Shown here piece after piece: positions 1 through 8,122 of a DNA stretch of 64,000 nucleotides. Under the pieces are notes generated by a model, which saw only the letters and a program-made list of their open reading frames with translations, had not been told where the DNA came from and ran no database searches. The stretch covers positions 485,001 through 549,000 of the forward strand of contig NZ_CP015583.1 of assembly GCF_001941945.1 (NCBI RefSeq), read 5' to 3'. The first letter of the stretch is position 1, and each line of letters opens with the position of its first letter. The DNA comes from Roseomonas gilardii. Its GTDB lineage: Bacteria > Pseudomonadota > Alphaproteobacteria > Acetobacterales > Acetobacteraceae. The translations under genes and the position numbers were made by a program.

Positions 1-822
1 TCCCCCACCATCGACCATGTGGTCATCACCGTGGGCGACCAGCTCGACGCGGCGCTGGCGCAGTACACGCGGCTCGGTTTCGACATGACTGAGCGCGGCC
101 ACCACACGCTGGGGTCAAGCAACCATCTCGCCATCTTCGGCCAGGACTACCTCGAACTCCTTGGCTACGAGCCCGGCCGGGCGCCGCAGCGGGCGGACCT
201 GCACAACGCGCCGCCGGGGTTGAACGGCCTCGTCTTCAAGCCCGACGCCCCCGATTTCGCCGAGCGCCTGCATGCGAAGGGAGCGCCGATCGGTGAGGCC
301 CGGGAATTCAGCCGCCCGGTGCGGCTGGGCGAGGAAAGCCGGGATGCGCGTTTCCGCACCGCCAGCGTCACCGACCCGGCGGTCCAGAATGGGCGGGTCT
401 TCTTCTGCCATCACGACACGCCGGAACTGGTCTGGCGCGAGGAATGGCGCCGGCATCCCAACGGCGTGACCGGCGTGGCGGAATTCGTCATCGCCTCCGG
501 GGAGCCGGAGCGGATGGGCGACCTGTTCCGGCGCCTCTTCGGGGCGGATTCGGTGCGGGAAACCGAGGGTGGCCTCTGCCTGCCGGCCGGTTCCGGCACC
601 GTCCTCGTGCTGCGGCCGGATGCGGTGGCGGAACGTTTCGGCGAGGTCCCGGCGCTGGAGGAAGGGCGGGATCGGATGGTGGCACTCAGCCTCCATTGCG
701 CCGCGCCGGAACAGGTGGCGGTGCTGCTGGCGGGGAATGGCGTGACGGCGGTCCGGCACGGGGCGCGGCTGGTGGTGCCCCCGGCCGAGGCGGCGGGGCT
801 GGCCCTGGCCTTCATGGACTGA
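1..822 (+). CDS. VOC / glyoxalase-like domain protein, 5' end cut by window
   Basis: The reading frame is open to the first base of the window (S-P-T-I-D-H-V-V-I-T), so the true start lies just upstream and about 273 codons are visible. The opening TIDHVVITVGD followed by a second strand-helix module at about residues 150-260 is typical of the long two-module glyoxalase-like family, not the small 120-residue VOC proteins. FGQDYLELLGYEPG near residue 45 carries the acidic residue expected at the metal edge of the fold. The substrate cannot be told from sequence. A 53-bp gap separates it from the LigD-like pair, which need not be in the same operon. Confidence 0.75.
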   Translation, partial: SPTIDHVVITVGDQLDAALAQYTRLGFDMTERGHHTLGSSNHLAIFGQDYLELLGYEPGRAPQRADLHNAPPGLNGLVFKPDAPDFAERLHAKGAPIGEAREFSRPVRLGEESRDARFRTASVTDPAVQNGRVFFCHHDTPELVWREEWRRHPNGVTGVAEFVIASGEPERMGDLFRRLFGADSVRETEGGLCLPAGSGTVLVLRPDAVAERFGEVPALEEGRDRMVALSLHCAAPEQVAVLLAGNGVTAVRHGARLVVPPAEAAGLALAFMD

Positions 823-875
823 CCGCACGCCCCCACGGCCGAACCTGGGCGGGGCTGAAGCGTTCTGCCTTCGCC

Positions 876-1475
876 ATGACCGATCGCGACCCGCTCACCC
901 GCTATCGCCAGAAGCGCGATTTCCGGCAGACGCCGGAACCCGCAGGCGTGATCCGCCACGGTGGGCGGCCTACGGGTCTCTTCGTGGTGCAGAAGCACGA
1001 CGCCACGCGTCTGCACTACGACTTCCGCCTCGAACTGGATGGTGTGCTGAAATCCTGGGCAGTGACGCGCGGCCCCAGCCTCGATCCGGAGGAGAAGCGC
1101 CTCGCGGTGGAGGTGGAGGACCATCCCCTCGACTATGGCGGCTTCGAGGGGGTGATCGGCAGCGGCTACGGCGCCGGCACGGTGCTGCTCTGGGACCGTG
1201 GGAGCTGGGAACCGCTCTCGGAGGACCCGGCGGCGGACCTGGCCGGGGGGCGTCTGCACCTCCGCCTGCACGGCACGCGTCTGAAGGGCGGTTGGCATCT
1301 GGTGCTGATGCGCGGACGCGGGCGTGGGACGCGCCGGAACTGGCTGCTGATCAAGGACCGCGACGAGGAGGCCCGGCCCGGCTCCGGCGACGCACTGTTG
1401 CGCGAGGCCACGACCTCCGTCCTGTCCGGACGCGACCTGGCCCAGATCGCCACGGGCGCGCCGGCACCCGGATGA
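876..1475 (+). CDS. Stand-alone LigD-type 3'-phosphoesterase domain protein
   Basis: A 199-residue protein matching the N-terminal phosphoesterase (PE) module of bacterial NHEJ ligase LigD, which trims 3'-phosphates and 3'-ribonucleotides at DNA breaks. Residues His41, His47, Asp49, Arg51, His83 and Tyr87 line up, offset by one, with the catalytic set described for Pseudomonas LigD (His42, His48, Asp50, Arg52, His84, Tyr88). The usual G-E-Y-G-A-G loop reads G-S-G-Y-G-A-G. The start at 876 gives the normal PE N-terminus; longer frames upstream are GC-rich read-through. The stop overlaps the start of the polymerase gene (ATGA at 1472-1475), so the two are translationally coupled. No ligase domain is fused. 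Confidence 0.88.
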   Translation: MTDRDPLTRYRQKRDFRQTPEPAGVIRHGGRPTGLFVVQKHDATRLHYDFRLELDGVLKSWAVTRGPSLDPEEKRLAVEVEDHPLDYGGFEGVIGSGYGAGTVLLWDRGSWEPLSEDPAADLAGGRLHLRLHGTRLKGGWHLVLMRGRGRGTRRNWLLIKDRDEEARPGSGDALLREATTSVLSGRDLAQIATGAPAPG

Positions 1476-2389
1476 ACCCGCCCCGCCAGGGTGGGCATCG
1501 CAGCCCCGGCCCGACCATGTCGGGCGTCGCGCTGTCGCATCCGGAGCGTGTCTATTGGCCCCCCTCCGGCGATGCGGGGCCGGTCACCAAGCAGGACCTC
1601 GCCCGCTACCTGGAACGCGTGGCGCCGCGCCTGCTGCCCGCCATCGTGGGGCGGCCGCTGACTCTGTTGCGGGCACCGGAAGGGATCGGGGGCGAGCGCT
1701 TCGTGCAGCGCCATGCCGCGCGGGGCCTTTCGCCACTGGTCGGCACGGTGCGCCCGCGCGGGGAGGAGAAGCCGCTGATCCAGGTGGATTCCGCCGGAGC
1801 GCTGGTGGCGCTGGCCCAGTCCGGCGTGCTGGAGATCCATCCCTGGGGAGCCCGCAGCGCCCGGCTGGCGCAGCCGGACCGGATGGTGCTGGACCTCGAT
1901 CCGGCGGAGAACCTGTCCTTCGGCGCGGTGGTCGCGGCGGCCCTGGCGCTGCGGGAGCGCGTGCTGGCGCTGGGCCTCGTGCCCTTCTGCAAGACCACGG
2001 GCGGCAAGGGGCTGCATCTGGTGGTGCCCCTGGCCGCCGGGACGCGCTGGGACCGGCTGCACGCGGTGGCGGCGGCGATCTGCGAGAGGCTGGCGCGGGA
2101 GGCGCCGGAACGCTTCACCACGCAATCCGCCCTGGCCGGGCGGGAAGGGCGGATCTTCCTGGATTTCCAGCGCAATGCGCGCGGGGCCTCGGCGGTGGCG
2201 CCCTGGTCGCCCCGCGCCCGCCCCGGCGCCCCGGTGGCGATGCCGCTGGACTGGGCGGAGGTGACGGAGGGGCTCGACCCCCGGCGCTTCACCATCGCGA
2301 CTGCCCCGGTCCGCCTGGAGGCGCCGGACCCCTGGGACGGGATGGAGGCGGCCGCGCGGCCCCTGCCGCCGCTGTCGCAGGTGCGCTGA
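1472..2389 (+). CDS. LigD-type primase/polymerase domain protein
   Basis: A 305-residue protein covering the LigD polymerase module (archaeo-eukaryotic primase fold), which fills gaps at double-strand breaks, often with ribonucleotides. The metal-binding pair is in MVLDLDPAENL, the nucleotide-binding signature is TTGGKGLHLVVPL, and the distal part has IFLDFQRNARG followed by the usual APWSPRARPGAPVAMPLDW. An internal ATG at 1517 (MSGVALSHPERVYWP) is an equally plausible start. It overlaps the phosphoesterase gene by four bases. Neither Ku nor an ATP-dependent ligase domain lies in this window, so the NHEJ partners must be elsewhere or the pair works in another repair route. Confidence 0.88.
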   Translation: MNPPRQGGHRSPGPTMSGVALSHPERVYWPPSGDAGPVTKQDLARYLERVAPRLLPAIVGRPLTLLRAPEGIGGERFVQRHAARGLSPLVGTVRPRGEEKPLIQVDSAGALVALAQSGVLEIHPWGARSARLAQPDRMVLDLDPAENLSFGAVVAAALALRERVLALGLVPFCKTTGGKGLHLVVPLAAGTRWDRLHAVAAAICERLAREAPERFTTQSALAGREGRIFLDFQRNARGASAVAPWSPRARPGAPVAMPLDWAEVTEGLDPRRFTIATAPVRLEAPDPWDGMEAAARPLPPLSQVR

Positions 2390-2431
2390 TCGGAGGGGCG
2401 GTGGAGCCTCTGTTTCCGGCTGTCCGGCAGC

Positions 2432-2454
2432 GGGCCGGCGACGGGCACCGGCCC
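2432..2454. terminator. Possible hairpin between convergent genes
   Basis: A 7-bp perfect inverted repeat (GGGCCGG at 2432-2438, CCGGCCC at 2448-2454) lies in the 79-bp gap between the LigD polymerase gene and the convergent DMT permease gene. There is no T-run, so a terminator role is inferred from position alone. Confidence 0.35.
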
Positions 2455-2468
2455 TCCCGACCGAATCC

Positions 2469-3365
2469 CTATTGCGGATGGACCGGCGGCACGCGACGCC
2501 ACCAGGTGGTGCGCCTGGTTTCGCGCAGGAAGGTGAAGAGGCCGGAGCCCACGATCACCGCCATGCCGAGGAACATCCAGCCGTCCAGCCGGTCGCCGAA
2601 GATCGCGTAGCCCAGCCCGACGCCCCAGAGCATCTGGCTGTACTGGGTCGGCGCCACGAGGCTGGCGGGGGCCTTGGCCGAGGCCAGCATGATCAGCACA
2701 TTGCCCCCCGCGGCGAGGAGGCCGTAGCCGGCGAGGTAGAGCCACTGCTCGCCGCTCGGCCAGGCAAAGCGCGGCAGCATGAGCAGCCCGCTGACCAGGA
2801 TCGGGCCGATCAGCCCGGCGCCGTAGAGGGAGATCCGCTTCTCCTTTCCCCCCAGGGCCCGCAGGATGATGATCGTCACGGCACCGGAGAAGCCGCCGAT
2901 GATGGCAGCCAGATGCCCGGCGGTGAGCTCCCGGAAGCCGGGACGCAGCACGATCAGCACGCCCAGGAAGCCGACGATCACCGCCGACCAGCGGCGCCAG
3001 CCCACGGCTTCCTTCAGGAAAAGCACCGAGAGGATGGTGACGAAGACCGGCAGCAGGAAGATCAGGCAGAAGGCCTCCGCCATCGGCAGGGCGGTGAAGG
3101 CGATGATGCTGGACAGGCTGCCGACCACCGCGAAGACGCCGCGCAGCAGCCACAGGCCGCGGTGGCGCGACACCACCAGATCCACCGGCCGGTCGCCGGG
3201 GCCGAGGATGAAGGGGATCGCCGCCAGCCCCAGCACGGCGCCGAAGAAGGCGACCTCGAAGGGGTCCAGCGCGCCCTCGATCAGCTTGATCGAGGCGTCG
3301 CTCAACGCATAGGAGGCATAGGCGAGGAAGGCGAGCAGCACGCCGTTCAGGACATGCCTATCCAT
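2469..3365 (-). CDS. EamA/DMT-family permease
   Basis: A 298-residue integral membrane protein with about ten hydrophobic segments in two similar halves, the EamA layout of drug/metabolite transporters. MDRHVLNGVLLAFLAYASYA opens helix 1, and a conserved proline-rich motif (PMAEAFCLIFLLPVFVTIL) sits around residues 93-112. The C-terminus is short and cytoplasmic. The family moves amino acids, purines or other metabolites; the substrate is not predictable here. It is transcribed alone, convergent with the LigD pair. The 171 bp upstream hold its promoter region and no gene. Confidence 0.85.
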   Translation of the reverse strand: MDRHVLNGVLLAFLAYASYALSDASIKLIEGALDPFEVAFFGAVLGLAAIPFILGPGDRPVDLVVSRHRGLWLLRGVFAVVGSLSSIIAFTALPMAEAFCLIFLLPVFVTILSVLFLKEAVGWRRWSAVIVGFLGVLIVLRPGFRELTAGHLAAIIGGFSGAVTIIILRALGGKEKRISLYGAGLIGPILVSGLLMLPRFAWPSGEQWLYLAGYGLLAAGGNVLIMLASAKAPASLVAPTQYSQMLWGVGLGYAIFGDRLDGWMFLGMAVIVGSGLFTFLRETRRTTWWRRVPPVHPQ

Positions 3366-3536
3366 GGCGGTTGGCGGGGCGTCGGCGGGCTGGGGTCATC
3401 ATGGCACCGGGTGGGGCTGGCGTGGCGGGCGCGCCGGAGGCGCCCGGTCCGCCACGCAATGTCAGCCCCGCCGCCCCGGGACCACCCCTGTCACGGGAAA
3501 TTCTTCGTGGTGGCGCCCCGGGGGGCCTTGCCCGTT

Positions 3537-3893
3537 TCAGCCCGGACGGAAGACGCGCAGGCGATGGCCGTCCGGGTCCCGCGCGGTGAAGCAGCGGCCG
3601 AAATCCATCTCCGTGGGTGGTTGCAGGATGGTGACGCCGGCCGCCAGCCATTCGGCATGGGTGGCATCGACATCCGCGGCGAGGAAAGCGAGCTCCGACG
3701 TGCCCGGTGTGCCAGTGGGCGGCGGTTCCACGCCATCCCGCCGCCACAGGCCGATGCCGGCGCCAGGATTGGTGCGGAAGAGGGCGAAGGTGGCGGAGGC
3801 TTCCTCGGGCGCATGGCCCAGCAGCCGGGCGTAGAAGGCCGCGCTGTCCGTGGCGCTGGCCACATAGAGGATCGTGAGATCGAGTTGCGGCAT
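3537..3893 (-). CDS. Small VOC family protein
   Basis: A 118-residue single-module vicinal oxygen chelate protein: MPQLDLTILYVASATDSAAF opens the first strand and FTARDPDGHRLRVF closes the fold as in bleomycin-resistance/glyoxalase proteins. The start at 3893 was chosen because the frame extending to 4106 lacks family similarity. It follows the WYL regulator gene on the same strand by 71 bp. Regulator plus VOC pairs of this kind are common in Proteobacteria, which suggests the regulator controls it. The ligand is unknown. Confidence 0.8.
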   Translation of the reverse strand: MPQLDLTILYVASATDSAAFYARLLGHAPEEASATFALFRTNPGAGIGLWRRDGVEPPPTGTPGTSELAFLAADVDATHAEWLAAGVTILQPPTEMDFGRCFTARDPDGHRLRVFRPG

Positions 3894-3964
3894 GCCGGGT
3901 CTCCTGGCCTCAAGGTTCGGGAGACAGCATGGCCGGGCGCGGTGACAGCTTCCGTCAGCAGCGG

Positions 3965-4708
3965 TCAGAACAGGTCCTCGAGATCCTGCTGCAGCCGCCA
4001 TTCGGCCAGGAGAAGCCGACGGCGGCGCGGGTAGCGGTCGGTGTCGATCCGGAGCGCCACGATGCGGTCGAGGCGGAAATGCCGGAAGTCCTGCCGCGTC
4101 TCGCACCAGGCGGCCAGGACCTCGGCCTCCCCGAAGAAGCCGATCGCCACCGGCCAGACGATGCGCTCGCTCGCGACACCCTTCTTGTCCGTGTAGCGGA
4201 GGTGCAGGCGCCGCTCCTGCTGCATCGCCTCGCGCAGCGTGGCGAGATGCGGGGCGCCGGCGCTGTCGTCCATGCCGGAGAGCAGGGCGCCATCGCGTGC
4301 CTGGAGTTCGGCCTCCGGCGGCATGGCGGCGAGGATCTTGGCCAACGCGTCCTCGGCCGCCTCGTCGAGCACCGGGTCGCCGCGCTGGGCGACGAAGCGC
4401 AGGCCGAGCAGGAGCGCGTCCATCTCGTCCTCGCTGAAACGCAAGGGCGGAAGGAAGAAGCCGGGCCGGAGAACATAGCCAAGCCCGGCCTCGCCCTCGA
4501 TGGCGGCGCCCTGGGCCTGGAGGGTGGCGATGTCGCGATAGAGGGTGCGCAGCGAAACGCCAAGTTCCTCGGCCAGATCGGCGCCGCGGACCGGATGCCG
4601 CCTTCGGCGCAGGGCCTGGAGCAGGTCGAGCAGGCGGGCGGAACGGGACAGCGCGGCGATTCCCTGGCGAGAAAGCCGAGTGTCGGGCGCAGCGATCCAG
4701 GCTGGCAA
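3965..4708 (-). CDS. HTH/WYL-domain transcriptional regulator (YafY-like)
   Basis: A 247-residue regulator with an N-terminal winged helix (LSRSARLLDLLQALRRRRHP, then LAEELGVSLRTLYRDIATLQ as recognition region, about residues 20-65) and a C-terminal WYL domain with the R-x(2)-W-P-V-A and FRLDRI elements (about residues 165-225). WYL proteins bind nucleotide or small-molecule ligands and often sense stress. The annotated start (4708) is 19 residues longer than the usual LSRS start, and no better start codon is visible in between. It heads a two-gene unit with the VOC gene. Confidence 0.85.
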   Translation of the reverse strand: MPAWIAAPDTRLSRQGIAALSRSARLLDLLQALRRRRHPVRGADLAEELGVSLRTLYRDIATLQAQGAAIEGEAGLGYVLRPGFFLPPLRFSEDEMDALLLGLRFVAQRGDPVLDEAAEDALAKILAAMPPEAELQARDGALLSGMDDSAGAPHLATLREAMQQERRLHLRYTDKKGVASERIVWPVAIGFFGEAEVLAAWCETRQDFRHFRLDRIVALRIDTDRYPRRRRLLLAEWRLQQDLEDLF

Positions 4709-4743
4709 GCCAACCTAGTCAAGTCGCGGAAATATAAGGAAAA

Positions 4744-4820
4744 TGGCGGACCCGATACGATTCGAACGTACGACCTTTGCCTTCGGAGGGCAACGCTCTA
4801 TCCAGCTGAGCTACGGGTCC
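4744..4820 (-). tRNA. tRNA-Arg (anticodon CCG)
   Basis: A complete 77-nt cloverleaf with encoded CCA: 7-bp acceptor stem GGACCCG/CGGGTCC, D-stem GCTC/GAGC, anticodon loop CTCCGAA giving CCG, T-loop TTCGAAT. It reads codon CGG, a common arginine codon in this GC-rich genome. It lies downstream of the holin/muramidase gene on the same strand, separated by a strong hairpin. Confidence 0.97.
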
Positions 4821-4836
4821 GTCAGCGCCCGTCTAG

Positions 4837-4876
4837 CGCATGGCGCCGGGGAGGGGAAGCCCCCCGGCGCCATGCG
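4837..4876 (-). terminator. 15-bp perfect hairpin downstream of the muramidase gene
   Basis: Arms 4837-4851 and 4862-4876 pair perfectly over 15 bp with a 10-nt loop. The hairpin lies 17 bp past the muramidase stop and 16 bp before tRNA-Arg, so it probably ends the muramidase transcript before the tRNA. The T-run is weak. Confidence 0.55.
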
Positions 4877-4893
4877 AGTGGATGCCGTGTGCC

Positions 4894-6078
4894 TCAGGCG
4901 GCGGCCCGGCTGGGCGTACCGGCCATCCGGAGCGCCGCCGCGCGCACCGCCTCCGTCCGGCTGGTCCAGCCCCGGCCGAAACGGCTGAAACCGTCCAGCG
5001 AGCGGTAATAGGCGAGGCGGGCCTCGGAGAAGGAGGCGATCAGCCGCTCCGGCTCCAGCGCCCGCGCGGCGGCCAGGGTAATGGGGCCGACCGAACCGTC
5101 CGCCGTCACGCCTACCGCTTTCTGCAGCAGCTTCACCGCGCGCGAGGGGCCGGCATTCACCCCGAAATCGAAGACGCCGAGATCGACCCCGGGCGGCAGC
5201 TCGGCGCACCGCATCGGCGTCCAGTAGCGGGCACGGTAGATCTCGCGCGCCTCGGCACGGGACAGGTCGCGGACCTCGTCCACGCTCACCGCCCGGTCGC
5301 GGAAGGTGCTCAGCACATCTCGCGTGATGCCCATGTTGGTGGCGCCCCCGGGGTCCTGCGGATCGTTCACGAAGCCGCCTTCCTGTTGCAGCACGATGGC
5401 GAGGCAGCGGTCGAAGCGCGCTTCCGCCGAATCGGGCGGGGCGGCGGTTCGGGGCAGGTTGGCCAGGCTGGCGGCTCCGGCTGGTGCCCCGGCCATGTCG
5501 CGCAGCGTGGACAGGGCGGACTGCACCTGCGCGCCGGCCTGTGCCGTCTGCGCCCGTTGCAGCACGCCGGCGAGGCGGTCCTTCTCATGCGCGGATTGCG
5601 AGGAACCGATCCAGAAATTCACCACCGAGGCGAAGGCCGCCCCCAGCGTGCCCACGGTGATGTTCACCAGCGCCGCGGTTTCCGGCGGGAAGGCATGGTT
5701 GAAGGAGACCAGCAGCACCATCACCACCAGGAAGGCCAGGATCACCAGGCTGGAGATCAGGGCCGGCCCCCAGGGCAGAGGTTGCAGGGACGGCAGTTCC
5801 AAGTGACCGGGTGCGGGGTTGGCGTCGCTGGCCGGGGAGGGAGCAGTGCCCTCCGGTGGGTGCGTCAGCAGGACCTCCGCCAGACGCATCCGGAGGCCGG
5901 CCGCGAGGCCGGAATCGGCCGCCACGGCGGCATGGGCAGCCTGAGCCTCGGCGGCGCCAGTGGCCTGGGTGACGGTCTCGGAGATCCGGTTTCCGAGACG
6001 TCCGGAGGAGTCGGTGGCGAGTCGCCGGGCGATATCCGGCAGCAGCGCCACCGCGAGCGGCAGATGGGGCAGGGGCAT
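4894..6078 (-). CDS. Holin-like membrane domain fused to GH108 N-acetylmuramidase
   Basis: A 394-residue protein, with an ATG at 6078 preferred over a longer frame to 6138. Residues about 115-185 contain two hydrophobic helices and the VNFWIGSSQSAHEKD signature of the three-helix holin found beside gene transfer agent lysis genes. Residues about 220-385 form a GH108 muramidase: catalytic Glu in QQEGGFVNDPQDPGGATNMG, then LGVFDFGVNAGPSRAVKLLQ and the peptidoglycan-binding tail. GH108 enzymes cut the glycan backbone of peptidoglycan. Joining holin and endolysin modes in one membrane-anchored chain suggests controlled lysis or wall remodelling. No other phage or GTA gene is nearby. A palindromic AT-rich segment at 6226-6265 may hold its promoter. 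Confidence 0.85.
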   Translation of the reverse strand: MPLPHLPLAVALLPDIARRLATDSSGRLGNRISETVTQATGAAEAQAAHAAVAADSGLAAGLRMRLAEVLLTHPPEGTAPSPASDANPAPGHLELPSLQPLPWGPALISSLVILAFLVVMVLLVSFNHAFPPETAALVNITVGTLGAAFASVVNFWIGSSQSAHEKDRLAGVLQRAQTAQAGAQVQSALSTLRDMAGAPAGAASLANLPRTAAPPDSAEARFDRCLAIVLQQEGGFVNDPQDPGGATNMGITRDVLSTFRDRAVSVDEVRDLSRAEAREIYRARYWTPMRCAELPPGVDLGVFDFGVNAGPSRAVKLLQKAVGVTADGSVGPITLAAARALEPERLIASFSEARLAYYRSLDGFSRFGRGWTSRTEAVRAAALRMAGTPSRAAA

Positions 6079-6225
6079 AGGGCTGGCCTCGCGCGCCGCA
6101 CCGGCCGCGCCGAACCAAGCCCTTGGGCATGGAGGCACGACAGCCCTGGCTGCGTCCGGGACGGGGCGGCCAGGGATTCCGGTGCGAAGGTGGGTTGGGG
6201 AGGGCCATCGGACGCGGTTCGCCCG

Positions 6226-6265
6226 TTGACCTTGATTTTTTAGGATAAAAATCCTACAAGGTCAA
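6226..6265. promoter_or_regulatory. AT-rich nested palindrome upstream of the muramidase gene / downstream of xerC
   Basis: Outer arms TTGACCTTG (6226-6234) and CAAGGTCAA (6257-6265) are perfect complements; an inner TAGGAT-AAAA-ATCCTA palindrome fills the centre. On the minus strand TTGACC followed 17 bp later by TAAAAA resembles a -35/-10 pair facing the muramidase gene 150 bp on. It could equally be a bidirectional terminator for xerC, whose stop is 20 bp away. Confidence 0.5.
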
Positions 6266-6284
6266 GGAAATTGCCCTGACTCTG

Positions 6285-7259
6285 TCAGTCTCCGCGCGGA
6301 TGCGCCTTGCGCCAGGTTTCCAGCAGGCCCGCGGCATCCACCGCGGCATAGCGCTGGGTGGTGGACAGGCTGGCATGGCCCAGCAACTCCTGGATCACAC
6401 GCAGGTCGGCGCCGCCGCCCAGCAGATGCGTGGCGAAGGAATGGCGCAGGGCATGCGGGGTGGCATGTTCCGGCAGGCCGGCGAGGCGGCGGTGGTTCTG
6501 GATCAGCTTGCGGGCCAGGGCATCGTGCAGGCGCCCCCCCCGGGCCCCGATGAAGAGCGGGTCCTCCGGCCGGGCACCGGGGCGGTAACGCAGGGATTCG
6601 GCGATGGCGGCAGCCACGGCGGGCAGGACGGGCACGAGGCGCTCCTTGTCGCCCTTGCCGCGGATGCGCAGCGTGCCGCCCGGCTGCGGGGCGTCGCGGA
6701 CATCGAGGGACAGCGCCTCGGAGATGCGGAGTCCGGCGCCGTAGAGCAGCGTGAAGAGGGCGTTGTCGCGGGCCGACAGGGCGGGATCGTCCTGGCCCTG
6801 GCCGATCTCCGCCGCCACGCCGCGTGCCTGGGCGGCAGTGAGAGCCTTGGGGATGGGAGGCTTGAGCCGGGGGCCGCGCAGCCCCGCCAGCATGTCCAGC
6901 GGCAGGCCATGATGGCGGGCCAGCCAGCGCAGGAAAGCGCGCACGGCGGCGAGCTGACGGGCGCGCGTGGCATTGCCGGCGCCATCCTCCTGGCGCCGGG
7001 CCAGGAAGGCGCGGAGATCGGCGGGGCGAAGCGTGGCCAGGGCGGCGAGGTCGGGCTCGCGGCCCAGGTGATGCGTCAGGAAGCCCAGGAAATCCGCGAG
7101 GTCGCGGCCATAGGCGGTGACCGTGTGGCGGCTGGAGCGCCGCTCTCCGGCGAGCCAGTCGAGAAAGGCGGCGCGAGCCGCGATGGCGTCGAGAGCGGCG
7201 GATTCCGGCGGCATGGCCGGGGCGGGCCGGGTTTCGCGGGCGGTGGCAGGGCGCCTCAT
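6285..7259 (-). CDS. xerC: Tyrosine recombinase XerC
   Basis: A 324-residue site-specific recombinase that resolves chromosome dimers at dif together with XerD. The N-terminal SAM-like DNA-binding domain (FLDWLAGERRSSRHTVTAYG) spans about residues 30-115. The catalytic domain shows Arg in GAGLRISEALSL, Lys in GKGDKERLVPV, the HALRHSFATHLL box, His in LLGHASLSTTQRY and the nucleophilic Tyr in that same motif. The start at 7259 overlaps the DUF484 stop by four bases; an ATG at 7214 is an alternative. The DUF484-xerC order is conserved in Proteobacteria, which supports XerC over a phage integrase. Confidence 0.93.
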   Translation of the reverse strand: MRRPATARETRPAPAMPPESAALDAIAARAAFLDWLAGERRSSRHTVTAYGRDLADFLGFLTHHLGREPDLAALATLRPADLRAFLARRQEDGAGNATRARQLAAVRAFLRWLARHHGLPLDMLAGLRGPRLKPPIPKALTAAQARGVAAEIGQGQDDPALSARDNALFTLLYGAGLRISEALSLDVRDAPQPGGTLRIRGKGDKERLVPVLPAVAAAIAESLRYRPGARPEDPLFIGARGGRLHDALARKLIQNHRRLAGLPEHATPHALRHSFATHLLGGGADLRVIQELLGHASLSTTQRYAAVDAAGLLETWRKAHPRGD

Positions 7260-7912
7260 GGGGCTGCGGCCTCCCCTCCGCGCGGAGCGAGGGCCGTGGC
7301 GGCGGCGCGGGCGAGGAAGTCCAGGGCCCGGCCGGAGCCCTGGGCGGGCAGCAGGGCGGGCTCGCGCGTGCCGAGGGCCAGCAGCCCGGTACCGGGCAGG
7401 CGCAGCAGGGCGTCGCGCGTGACGAGGGGGGCCATTTCGCCATGCAGGGCGCTGTCGTCGGGCAGCCCGGCGGCGCCACGGTCGCGCAGCAGCAGGTGGC
7501 GCCCCGGCAGCAGCAGGCGGCCGACCACACCCGGGCGGAGCGGGCGGATGTGGCGGCGGGGCAGGCCCTCGGCGGCCAGGGCCACGGAATCGAGGCCCAG
7601 CAGGGTCGGCCATTCCAGGGCGATGGTCTCGGCCGGATCATGCGAGCCGATCAGCGCCAGCACGGCGCCCTGGACGCGGGTGGCGAGGCTGTCGCCGGAG
7701 CGCGCGGCCCGGGCGGTGTCGCGCAGGGCGTGGCGCTCGGCCGCCAGCATCGCCGCCATATGGTCGGCTAGCCTTTCCCCATGCACGCGGCGGGGCGGTT
7801 CCAGGCGTCGGTAGAGGGCGGGACGCTCGGCCAGGAAATGCGGCCGGGCGGCGAGCCAGGCGGCGATGCGCTCGGCCTCGTCCTCCTCCTCGGTTTGGGG
7901 AAGCAGGGTCAT
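7256..7912 (-). CDS. DUF484 family protein
   Basis: A 218-residue GAF-like protein of the DUF484 family, found next to xerC in many Proteobacteria. The N-terminus IAAWLAARPHFLAERPALYR (about residues 15-34) is the family hallmark (a short helix, then a WLxxHPxFL-like motif), followed by a coiled segment and a GAF-like fold around residues 80-210. The biochemical role is unknown. Its stop overlaps the xerC start (ATGA at 7256-7259), so the two are co-translated. The ATG at 7912 gives the expected N-terminus. Confidence 0.88.
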   Translation of the reverse strand: MTLLPQTEEEDEAERIAAWLAARPHFLAERPALYRRLEPPRRVHGERLADHMAAMLAAERHALRDTARAARSGDSLATRVQGAVLALIGSHDPAETIALEWPTLLGLDSVALAAEGLPRRHIRPLRPGVVGRLLLPGRHLLLRDRGAAGLPDDSALHGEMAPLVTRDALLRLPGTGLLALGTREPALLPAQGSGRALDFLARAAATALAPRGGEAAAP

Positions 7913-8122
7913 CCGAACCCGATCCTGCCTTCCCGGCCGGGAGAAGGCCAGTCTGGCGATGGCAGGGGGGGGCACGGGCCGTGCCCCGGGGAGGGCGGCG
8001 AGATGGGCGCGCCCGCCCTGGGATGGTAGGAGGAACGCGCCGCCCCTGCCTCGGCAACCTGCCGGGCAGTTTCGGGCCGGCCGGCGCAGACCATGCCACT
8101 CCCAGCTTTCCAGGCGGACCGG

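Noticed and set aside
6285-7259. XerC as a phage or island integrase
   Set aside because: The coupling to DUF484 and the full set of XerC motifs indicate the housekeeping enzyme.
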